NCBI GenBank assembly: GCA_937864995.1
Contig: CALMDL010000233.1
Span: 1-5,464 of the forward strand
Direction of reading: 5' to 3'
Source: an uncultured Candidatus Altimarinota bacterium
Lineage (GTDB): Bacteria > Patescibacteriota > Gracilibacteria > BD1-5 > UBA6164
DNA length: 5,464 nt
Shown: positions 1 to 5,464 of the stretch, in pieces
Layout of the letters: each line of letters starts with the position of its first letter
Position numbering within the stretch: the stretch's first letter is position 1
Program-made: the position numbers and the translations under genes
The notes under the pieces: model-generated
Databases searched by the model: none
What the model was told of the DNA's origin: nothing
What the model saw: only the letters and a program-made list of their open reading frames with translations

Positions 1-248
1 GTTCTACATCCCATAGGACCAAAATAAATTATTTTACTTCCATATTCACTATGATTTCTTAAAAAAGTTGCTGCCAAATGTTCAATTGCATGCATTTCTG
101 CAGTATTCATAACAGGTTCAGCATTTGGTTTTGTCATTCTTAAATCAAAAGTAGTAACTATACTATTACCTACTTCATCTTTTCTAGAAACAAAAACTCA
201 AGGAAACATTCTTGTATGATCTATCATAAAACTAGCTATTTTTTCCAT
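1..248 (-). CDS. luxS: LuxS, S-ribosylhomocysteine lyase (3' end outside window)
   Basis: LuxS cleaves S-ribosylhomocysteine to homocysteine and DPD, the precursor of autoinducer AI-2; it is a cytoplasmic metalloenzyme. Only the first 82 codons are in the window. Visible family hallmarks: the N-terminal SFMIDHTRM segment (residues 6-14), TTFDLRM with the conserved Arg37, the metal-binding HxxEH motif (His53, Glu56, His57), and GPMGCR with the catalytic Cys81. The second metal-binding Cys lies beyond the edge. The ATG follows the mtnN stop by 22 nt on the same strand, so the two are probably co-transcribed; MtnN makes the LuxS substrate. There is no Shine-Dalgarno; the leader is A-rich (AAAAAAT before ATG). 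Gly17 is TGA, but the other four visible glycines are GGT or GGA, unlike most neighbours. Identity is firm; whether AI-2 serves as a signal cannot be read from sequence. Confidence 0.95.
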
Positions 249-270
249 ATTTTTTATTGTAATAAGTTAA

Positions 271-927
271 TTAAATTATTTTTTCTAATACTTTTATACT
301 ATTATTCATTGCAAAATCTAGATTTCACATATGTGCGTCTTTTGCATCACTATCTGCTCAATCTGATATAGCTTTTATAAAGATACAATTATCTAGCATA
401 TCAAATTCTCTTGCAACTGATGCAACTGCAAATGCTTCCATTTCTATTACATCTGCTTTGTATTTATCTCTTAATTCTAAGACTTTATTATTATCATCTA
501 TAAATTGATCTCAAGTTAAACAATAAGCATTGTTTACAAGTTTAAAATCAAAATCTCAATCTAAAGCTAGATTATTATTTATAATTATTTCCTTTTTTGC
601 ATAATCTAAATGACTTCAATCAAATGGTAAATACATATCATGTTGAGAAATCTTGTTTACTAAAAATACATCTCAAATAGAAGCATCGTTTCAAAGTAAA
701 CTTCATGCTATACCTATATTTATAAGATTAGATATTTCATAATTTAAAAAAAGATATGTAGTTCCAATACTTGCTTGTACTTTTCAAATTCAAGCTAATG
801 CTAAAACTATACTATCATTTTCATATATAGTTAAATTTTTTAATTTTTTTGTATTTTTAAGTCAATATAATTTTATTATATGTACTGCCTCTTCATTCAT
901 TGCAGTTATAATCGCTATTTTTTTCAA
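271..927 (-). CDS. mtnN: MtnN/Pfs, 5'-methylthioadenosine/S-adenosylhomocysteine nucleosidase
   Basis: MtnN hydrolyses S-adenosylhomocysteine and methylthioadenosine to adenine plus the ribosyl thio-compound, relieving product inhibition of methyltransferases. The 218-residue reading (TGA = Gly) is near the usual family length. It starts KKIAIITAMNEE with the general-acid Glu12, carries the NIGIAGSL ribose/purine-site loop (70-77), QHDMYLPF (95-102), the substrate-binding IEMEA (Met163, Glu164) and AISDGAD with catalytic Asp189. The start is TTG at 925-927: an in-frame TAA lies only two codons upstream, and the first ATG (898-900) would remove the first beta strand; with TTG the acid falls at position 12, as in the E. 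coli enzyme. Eleven of 13 glycines are TGA. It precedes luxS by 22 nt, giving a SAH-recycling operon, and is divergent from the flippase gene. Confidence 0.95.
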
Positions 928-959
928 ATATTATTTTATTAAATATATAAACTAAACCG

Positions 960-965
960 ATTATA
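960..965 (-). promoter_or_regulatory. Candidate -10 box for mtnN-luxS
   Basis: On the minus strand the hexamer TATAAT followed by C lies about 33 nt upstream of the mtnN TTG start. It shares the TATAATC form with the candidate -10 boxes of the flippase and terC genes. I see no convincing -35 at normal spacing. In DNA this A+T rich, such hexamers arise by chance, so the call rests mainly on position. Confidence 0.25.
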
Positions 966-982
966 GTAATTATTTTTAATAT

Positions 983-1009
983 TTGAAATTTAATTATATT
1001 AAATATAAT
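983..1009 (+). promoter_or_regulatory. Candidate promoter of the flippase gene
   Basis: TTGAAA (983-988), a 15-nt spacer and TATAAT (1004-1009) precede the ATG at 1034; transcription would begin near 1016 and give a leader of about 18 nt. The spacer is filled by a small inverted repeat (ATTTAAT, TAT, ATTAAAT at 988-1004), which could be an operator or a chance product of the base composition. The terC gene has the same arrangement (TTGATT, 15 nt, TATAATC), which raises confidence a little. Confidence 0.4.
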
Positions 1010-1033
1010 CTAAAAAAAATATAACAAAAAAAT

Positions 1034-2554
1034 ATGATAGAAGAACACGGAAGTTTGGCAGAAAAATTTATAAAAAAAGGGTTTTGGTTATACCTTTTTT
1101 CATTTATAATTGGACCTATTTGATACATAATAAAAATCATTATATCATGAGAACTTAGTGTAAGCGAAGTTTGAATACTTTATTGAGTTATAAGTCTTAT
1201 AACTCTAGTTTCAGCTTATAATGATTTATGATTAACTGATAGTCTCAATTTCTTTGTACCAAAATACATAACAGAAAAAAGATATGATAAAGTTAAATCT
1301 ATACTAACTTATGCACTTATAGCACAAATGTCAACAGGTATAAGTATAGCCTTATTTTTCTTTTTTGGAGCAGATTTTTTGGCAAACAACTACTTTGATT
1401 CAGTTCAAGCAAAAAATGTATTAAAAATCTTTGCATTTTTCTTCTTATGAATAAATATATTTCAAATTATATCTACCTTTTTTATGGTAGTTCAAAATAC
1501 TCTCTACAACAAAATAATAGAATTTTTTAGAATGATTTTTATATTATTATTTGTTCTTTGAGTATTTTACTTAGACATGTGAAATATAATAAATTTTTCA
1601 TATGCATGGCTTTTCTGATTGTATATATGAATAATTTTAGCTATAACTATATTTATAAAAAAATACTATAATATATATCTGAAAAATGAAAAAATACTAT
1701 GGGAAAAATCTCTTTTTAAAGAAATTTTTAAATATGCTTTAACTATATTTATAGGTATGCAAGCATGAGTAATACTTGGACAAATGGATATGCAGATGAT
1801 TATTCTTATGATATGAACTGAACCTGCTTGATATTATACAAATTATCTAAGTATTATAAGTATACCTTTTTTACTTATTTGACCTATTTTCACTTTACTT
1901 TACCCTATGTTTTCACAAATGAATAGTAAATGAGAAATAAGTAAAATAAAAATAGTTAAATCTATATTTCAAAAAAACTTTTTGGTTTTATCAATTGCAT
2001 TTTCTATATTGTTTTTTGTATTTGCTGAAAAACTTACAATAATACTTTTTTGACCAAAATTTATAGAATCAGCAATAATATTAAAATACTCTATATTGTT
2101 TCTTGCATTTAATTTTTTACTACAAATGAACTGAAATATACTTGCAAGTATATGAAAAGTAAAAGAGAGATTAAAAATAGTTTTTATAGCAATTGTATTA
2201 AATTTCTTTATGAATTTAATATTTATTCAAACTATTTGAGCCCCATGAGCAGCACTAGCAACATGAATATGATGGGTTTTTATATGGGTTATGGGAGAAT
2301 ATTATTTAGGTAAAGAATATATAGTTTGATTTGATTTTAAATATTTATTTAAAAATATAATAATTTTAACTAGTATATGAATATTGACATATATTTACAT
2401 TGTACCAGTATTTGAATGATTAAATAGGTTAAACTCATTATTTTTATTCTGTTTTTATTCTGCAATTTATTTTTCAATTTTTGCATTGATAAACAAAAAT
2501 GACTTTATGTATTTAATTAATGAAGTAAAAAAAATAAGAACTAAAAAAGACTAG
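1034..2554 (+). CDS. Polysaccharide/lipid-linked oligosaccharide flippase (Wzx/MATE-like)
   Basis: A 506-residue, very hydrophobic protein of the MOP superfamily (oligosaccharide flippases), expected to move lipid-linked glycan units across the cytoplasmic membrane. Family features: a first membrane helix (about 17-37) after a short charged N-terminus, the LSVSEVGILYGVISL stretch (41-55), YNDLGLTDSLNFFVPKYI (62-79) typical of the Polysacc_synt domain, and a C-terminal half with LFGPKF (338-343) followed by the NGNILASIGK and GAPGAALATGIG segments between helices. I count about 12-14 membrane segments. About 25 of 34 glycines are TGA; under the standard code the gene would be shattered. The TAG stop lies inside an intrinsic terminator stem. 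Lying about 1.8 kb upstream of rfbB-rfbA, it suggests surface-polysaccharide export, though the genes are not one operon. The substrate is unknown, and a MurJ-like role in peptidoglycan cannot be fully excluded. Confidence 0.85.
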
Positions 2555-2571
2555 AAATCTAGTCTTTTTTT
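2543..2571 (+). terminator. Intrinsic terminator overlapping the flippase stop codon
   Basis: AAAAAAGACTAG (2543-2554), loop AAAT, CTAGTCTTTTTT (2559-2570), giving a 12-bp stem and a run of seven T. The left arm is coding sequence: it spells the last codons Lys-Lys-Asp and the TAG stop. Confidence 0.8.
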
Positions 2572-2575
2572 AAAT

Positions 2576-2619
2576 AATTAAATTGATTTAAAAAAATATT
2601 TTTTATAATCAATTTAATT
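2576..2619. repeat. 13-bp perfect inverted repeat over the terC promoter
   Basis: AATTAAATTGATT (2576-2588) and AATCAATTTAATT (2607-2619) are perfect inverted copies, 18 nt apart. The interval between them is itself nearly self-complementary (runs of A then T), so the whole could fold as a long hairpin with one bulged base. The left arm contains the candidate -35 (TTGATT) and the right arm overlaps the candidate -10. It could be an operator for a dimeric repressor, or a second weak hairpin behind the upstream terminator. Confidence 0.6.
2583..2609 (+). promoter_or_regulatory. Candidate promoter of terC
   Basis: TTGATT (2583-2588), 15-nt spacer, TATAAT (2604-2609), followed by C. Transcription would start near 2616 and give a leader of about 26 nt to the ATG at 2642. 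It sits just after the flippase terminator, where terC needs its own promoter. The leader is too short to hold the yybP-ykoY manganese riboswitch that controls some terC/alx genes in other bacteria. Confidence 0.45.
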
Positions 2620-2641
2620 GTTAATAATTAATAAAAAAATA

Positions 2642-3550
2642 ATGGAAAATATAATAAAATGATTACAAGAATTAACTACAATACCATGATTACTTGCTTT
2701 GTTAAATATAATTATGATTGACATAATTATGAGTTGAGATAATGCAATAATTATATGAATGGCTACTAGAAATTTACCTGAAAAATTGAGAAAAAAAGCA
2801 ATTATGGTATGAATAATATTAGCAACAGTTTTAAGAATAATTTTAGCATTTTTTGCAGTATATTTACTTTGAATAGTTGGTATTAGATTTGCATGATGAA
2901 TATTACTTTTATATGTTGTTTGGAAATTTTATAAAGAACTTAGAAATTGAGATACTCATCATGAAAAAACAAAATGATTAAAAGAAATATCTTTTTCTTC
3001 TGCTATTTATACTATAATAATAGCTGATGTTTCTATGAGTTTAGATAATGTATTAGCAGTAGCTTGAGCAGCACATTGAAATGTAGTAACACTATGAATA
3101 TGACTTATTTTTTCTATAATTCTTATGGCTTTTGCTTCTAATTATATAGCAAAAAATTTATGAAAATACCCTCAAATTCAATGGGTTTGATTACTAGTTA
3201 TACTATTTGTTGCAATAGAAATGATGATAAACTGAGTTCATCAAATTGAAGAAACTATATCTATAAGAAATTTACTTCCATTTATAATTATGACTATTTC
3301 TTTAATATTTGTATTTTTACATCAAAAAAAGATTATTGCTCCAAATGAAAAAGCAATAAAATGATTTTTAGATAAGCATTATATAAAAATATTTATGTGA
3401 TTTCTAATTACAATTATGGTTTTTATAAGTGTTTGAGATATAATAAGTACATATATAAAATCTCATGATGCTTTATTTCTTGCAAGTATATTTATATTTT
3501 TATTATTATTTTTAGAATTATTAAGTTTAATTAAAAATAAAAAAGATTAG
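2642..3550 (+). CDS. TerC/YjbE-family integral membrane protein, probable metal exporter
   Basis: The 302-residue protein has the duplicated TerC signature: IDIIMSGDNA (26-35; Asp27, Asp33, Asn34) followed by ATRNLPEKLRKKA on the cytoplasmic loop, and IADVSMSLDNVLAVAGAAHGN (127-147; Asp129, Asp135, Asn136). These acidic and Asn residues in two membrane helices are thought to bind the cation. Characterised relatives (Alx, MeeF/MeeY) act in Mn2+ export or metallation of exported enzymes; Mn here is inference. About seven helices form the core to residue 198. After it come an added hydrophobic segment (211-226), a basic linker and two more helices (about 249-268 and 277-297), longer than compact YjbE proteins. 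Twenty of 21 glycines are TGA, including those in both signatures. It has its own candidate promoter and an A-rich leader without Shine-Dalgarno. The TAG stop is embedded in the terminator shared with the convergent gene. Confidence 0.9.
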
Positions 3551-3572
3551 GTAAAACCTAATCTTTTTTATT
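3536..3572. terminator. Bidirectional terminator between terC and the Kazal-like gene
   Basis: A 17-bp perfect stem with an AAA loop: left arm 3536-3552, core AAAAAAGATTAGGT; right arm 3556-3572, core ACCTAATCTTTTTT. A-rich on one side and T-rich on the other, it can terminate in both directions. It contains the terC TAG stop (3548-3550) and touches the TAA of the opposite gene (3571-3573), so both genes end in about 20 nt of shared DNA. Confidence 0.85.
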
Positions 3573-4164
3573 ATTTTCTATTATTTATTTCTTTTTCAAA
3601 TAAATGTTTTATAAAAATAAGTCATGTAATTCTTTTTTCAAGAGCTCATTGAACCATTTTCATAAGTTTAGTTTGTTCTATCATTTTATCTATAAGTATA
3701 ACTCATTTTTTTAAAGTTAAAAGATTTAATGCTTCTATTTTTGGATAAATTTTTGATTCTAGTTTTTCATATTTGCTATATAAAGCCATATCTAAATAAC
3801 TATTACATTCTCCTGTATGAATTATAGGATTGTCTCAAGCAGCACAAGAATTACCAAAAGTTTCAGCAACTGGATAGCAAGGTGCCATGATACATTGTAC
3901 TTGAACTTGAGCACAAACTGGTGCATATTCCATAGTACAAATTTTAAAATCCTCCTCTTCCCAAGGTCTTACACATTCACCTTTTTCTTCACTCCAAGTA
4001 TATCATGCTGAACCAATACAACCATGTTCATCTCTATCATTTCAAACCATAATAGTAGTCATTATTTCACCACTTGCAGTTGATGTTTCTTGACCTTCTA
4101 TATATTGAGCAGAAGCTGAAAAAGAAAAAGAAATAAATAATAAAATAGCCAATATTTTTTTCAT
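3571..4164 (-). CDS. Secreted cysteine-rich protein with Kazal-like inhibitor module
   Basis: A 197-residue protein with a clear signal peptide: MKK, a hydrophobic core (4-15) and cleavage expected after SASA (19/20). The mature part holds a short Cys module, DEHGCIGSAGYTW...GECVRPWEEE (45-71; Cys49, Cys64), then a Kazal-like module at 76-120: CTMEYAPVC (Cys76, Cys84), an insert with Cys91 and Cys96, TFGNSC (Cys107) and HTGEC (Cys120). Kazal domains usually block serine proteases by inserting a loop in the active site; inhibition here is inferred from the fold signature only. The C-terminal 70 residues are Lys/Glu-rich, probably helical, and carry no Cys. Eight cysteines in total suit disulfides outside the cytoplasm. 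Glycine codons are mixed (6 TGA, 7 GGN), unlike terC beside it. Promoter and leader face rfbB divergently. I do not recognise a named protein. Confidence 0.8.
3805..3939 (-). other. Kazal-like domain region (residues 76-120)
   Basis: Spacing of six cysteines, with PVC, then aromatic-G-N-x-C and a terminal GEC, matches the Kazal pattern (C...PVC...TYxNxC...GxC). The classical segment after PVC, G-x-D-G, is replaced by a longer insert holding two extra cysteines (Cys91, Cys96) in QCIMAPC, a variant I associate with bacterial Kazal-like proteins from general knowledge. Confidence 0.65.
4108..4164 (-). other. Signal peptide of the Kazal-like protein
   Basis: Residues 1-19: basic n-region (MKK), hydrophobic h-region rich in Ile, Leu and Phe, and a c-region ending Ala-Ser-Ala before Gln20. 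This fits Sec export with signal peptidase I cleavage; there is no lipobox Cys, so the protein is not predicted to be a lipoprotein. Confidence 0.85.
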
Positions 4165-4205
4165 AATCAAAAAATTAAATATATAAATAAATTGTTTTCA
4201 CATAT

Positions 4206-4236
4206 ATTTTAACGAAATAAAAAAAATAAGTGACAA
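4206..4236 (-). promoter_or_regulatory. Candidate promoter of the Kazal-like gene
   Basis: On the minus strand, TTGTCA (4236-4231) is a good -35 match, followed after 19 nt by TAAAAT (4211-4206). Spacing is at the long limit and the -10 is imperfect. Transcription would start about 35 nt before the ATG. Confidence 0.25.
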
Positions 4237-4299
4237 AAAAGTAAAATATCTAATTGTTTTTTTGATTTTTTAGTTTTTAACAAAGTTTTTTAAATAAAG

Positions 4300-4327
4300 T
4301 TGAATTTTAGTCATTTTTTCATATAAA
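4300..4327 (+). promoter_or_regulatory. Candidate promoter of rfbB-rfbA
   Basis: TTGAAT (4300-4305), 16-nt spacer, TATAAA (4322-4327). Transcription would start near 4334, about 21 nt before the ATG. The -10 lies in the left arm of the 18-bp inverted repeat. A second TATAAA at 4341-4346 would give a nearly leaderless message but has no good -35. Confidence 0.35.
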
Positions 4328-4360
4328 TTATTTAGTAATTTATAAATAATTTATATGAAA
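4317..4360. repeat. 18-bp perfect inverted repeat ending in the rfbB start codon
   Basis: TTTCATATAAATTATTTA (4317-4334) and TAAATAATTTATATGAAA (4343-4360) are perfect inverted copies separated by 8 nt. The right arm includes the whole rfbB ATG (4355-4357) and the next codon; the left arm covers the candidate -10. As DNA it suits a dimeric regulator; as RNA, from a start upstream of 4317, it would bury the start codon in a stem. Confidence 0.85.
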
Positions 4361-5305
4361 CAAAAAATAATTATAACTTGATGAGCTTGATTTATTGGTT
4401 CAAATTTTTTAAATAAATATGTAATTTTGAACCCTGAGATAATTTTTATAAATATAGATGCTCTTACTTATGCTTGAAAACAAGAAAATATTTCTCTAGA
4501 AGTAAAAAATTCTCCAAACTATTTTTTTGAAAAAATTGATATTAGAAATGTAGACGAAATAAATAAAGTATATGAAAAATACTCTCCTACTGATATAATT
4601 CATTTTGCTGCTGAAAGTCATGTAGATAATAGTATAAAAAATCCAAAAATTTTCACAGAAACTAATGTAATTTGAACTCAAAATTTACTTGATGCTCATA
4701 GAAAATTTTCACTTAAAAGATTTCACCACATTTCAACAGATGAAGTTTATTGAGATTTACCAAATTGATGATTTTTTACTGAAGTTACACCAATAAATGC
4801 ATCTAGTCCTTATAGTGCATCAAAAGCAAGTTCAGATTTAATAGTAAAGGCTTACTGAAGAACATTCTGAGTTAACTATGTTATTACTAGATGTAGTAAT
4901 AATTATTGACCAAATCAAGATAATGAAAAACTAATTCCTCACTTTATTAATCTTTTAAGAAGTAATAAACCAGTTACAGTTTATTGAGATTGAAGTAATA
5001 TAAGAGATTGGTTATATGTAGAAGATCATTGTGATGCTATTTGGGAAGTTTTCACAAAAGCAGAAAATAAATCTATATATAATATTTGATGAAATAATGA
5101 ATATACAAATCTAGAAATCACAAAACTTATTTTAAAAGAAATGGACAAGTGAGAAGAATTTATTAGCTTTGTAGAAGATAGAAAAGGTCATGATGTAAGA
5201 TATGCAATTGATGCAACTAAAATAAAAAAAGAACTTAACTGGGAACCTAAAGTAAAATTTGAAAACGGAATTGTGAAGACTATAAAATATTATTTAAATA
5301 AATAA
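4355..5305 (+). CDS. rfbB: dTDP-glucose 4,6-dehydratase (RmlB)
   Basis: RfbB converts dTDP-glucose to dTDP-4-keto-6-deoxyglucose, the branch-point to dTDP-rhamnose and other deoxysugars; cytoplasmic, NAD-dependent, of the extended SDR family. The 316-residue protein shows GGAGFIGSN (9-17, NAD loop), DALTYAG (35-41), FAAESHVD (84-91), STDEVYG (127-133) with the catalytic Thr128-Asp129-Glu130, YSASK (Tyr153, Lys157), RCSNNYGP (179-186), YGDGSNIRDWLYVEDH (210-225) and RKGHDVRYAID (276-286). It is somewhat shorter than the usual 340-360 residues, yet every key motif is present. The ATG is forced: an in-frame TAA lies at 4343-4345. Sixteen of 19 glycines are TGA, while Trp219, Trp230 and Trp296 are TGG, which is the clearest evidence for UGA = Gly. 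The rfbA start follows the stop after 2 nt, implying one transcript. Confidence 0.97.
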
Positions 5306-5307
5306 TT

Positions 5308-5464
5308 ATGAAATGAATAATCTTGGCTTGATGAAGCTGAACTAGATTATACCCTATAACTATGGGGATATCTAAACAACTTATGCCAATATATGATAAA
5401 CCTATGATTTATTATCCATTATCAGTTTTAATGATGGCATGAATAAAAGATATTTTAATCATTA
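5308..5464 (+). CDS. rfbA: Glucose-1-phosphate thymidylyltransferase (RmlA), 3' end outside window
   Basis: RfbA joins glucose-1-phosphate and dTTP to make dTDP-glucose, the substrate of RfbB, so the two adjacent genes encode consecutive steps. The 52 residues present start KGIILAGGSGTRLYPIT, the nucleotide-binding loop of sugar nucleotidyltransferases (Gly8, Gly9, Gly11, Arg13), and continue with [21 protein letters not shown] (22-42), the diagnostic RmlA block with its Lys31. Five of six glycines are TGA. The ATG lies 2 nt after the rfbB stop with no Shine-Dalgarno, consistent with translational coupling. The gene order rfbB-rfbA, and whether rfbC/rfbD follow, cannot be judged beyond the edge. 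Confidence 0.95.

Larger units (their letters stand above)
4165..4354. other. 190-nt divergent intergenic region
   Basis: The longest gap in the window, very A+T rich, holding the outgoing control regions of the Kazal-like gene (minus) and rfbB (plus). Apart from the candidate promoters and the inverted repeat at its right end, I see poly-A and poly-T tracts but no small gene, tRNA or terminator-like stem. Confidence 0.6.

Noticed and set aside
2616..2641. yybP-ykoY manganese riboswitch before terC
   Set aside because: The available leader is only about 26 nt and shows none of the paired structure required.
3817..4011. Plus-strand open frame of 64 codons
   Set aside because: It is antisense to the Kazal-like gene, which has a signal peptide and conserved Cys motifs. 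The open frame has no recognisable domain and is a by-product of the real gene.
4165..4316. Small RNA or CRISPR-like repeats in the 190-nt gap
   Set aside because: Only homopolymer tracts and short chance repeats such as AAAGTT are seen; no regular spacing and no GC-bearing stem.
4496..4681. Minus-strand open frame of 61 codons
   Set aside because: It lies antisense within rfbB, whose motifs are complete; its Phe/Ile/Tyr-rich content is what A+T rich antisense gives.
1..5464. Region of decayed pseudogenes full of stop codons
   Set aside because: All interruptions are TGA, never TAA or TAG, and sit at Gly positions of intact motifs. Recoding explains them without decay.
1..5464. UGA read as tryptophan (code 4, Mycoplasma-like)
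   Set aside because: Trp at the positions of RmlB GGAGFIGSN or RmlA LAGGSGTR would destroy the nucleotide-binding loops, and ordinary TGG Trp codons are present.

Overview
The window reads as chromosome of a Candidate Phyla Radiation bacterium that translates UGA as glycine (genetic code 25), the code known from Candidatus Gracilibacteria and Candidatus Absconditabacteria (SR1). Under the standard code almost nothing is open. With TGA read as Gly, seven clean genes appear and the DNA is covered almost end to end. The assignment is fixed by motifs: the RmlB cofactor loop GGAGFIGSN, the RmlA loop LAGGSGTR and the TerC motif MSGDNA are all spelled with in-frame TGA where the family requires Gly, while TGG is kept for Trp. 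By my count about 84 of roughly 111 glycines in the window are TGA. The DNA is strongly A+T rich. No rRNA or tRNA is present, so I cannot choose between the two phyla.

Layout. Minus strand, 1-927: mtnN (MTA/SAH nucleosidase) followed by luxS (S-ribosylhomocysteine lyase, cut by the window edge), an apparent two-gene operon for S-adenosylhomocysteine recycling. Plus strand, 1034-2554: a Wzx/MurJ-like polysaccharide flippase that ends inside its own intrinsic terminator. Plus strand, 2642-3550: a TerC/YjbE-family membrane protein, probably a metal (Mn) exporter, which also ends inside a terminator. Minus strand, 3571-4164: a secreted, cysteine-rich protein with a Kazal-like module, convergent with terC and sharing its terminator. 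Plus strand, 4355 to the end: rfbB (dTDP-glucose 4,6-dehydratase) and the start of rfbA (glucose-1-phosphate thymidylyltransferase), 2 nt apart, the beginning of a dTDP-deoxysugar operon.

The genes fall into three themes. The first is methyl-cycle detoxification with possible AI-2 formation (mtnN, luxS). The second is building and export of surface polysaccharide (rfbB, rfbA, flippase). The third is envelope traffic: a metal transporter and a secreted inhibitor-like protein. All fit a small host-attached cell that invests in its surface. Regulation appears compact: no Shine-Dalgarno sites, A-rich leaders, short 5' leaders with TATAATC-type -10 boxes, and inverted repeats lying on at least two promoters, most strikingly an 18-bp perfect one that runs into the rfbB start codon.
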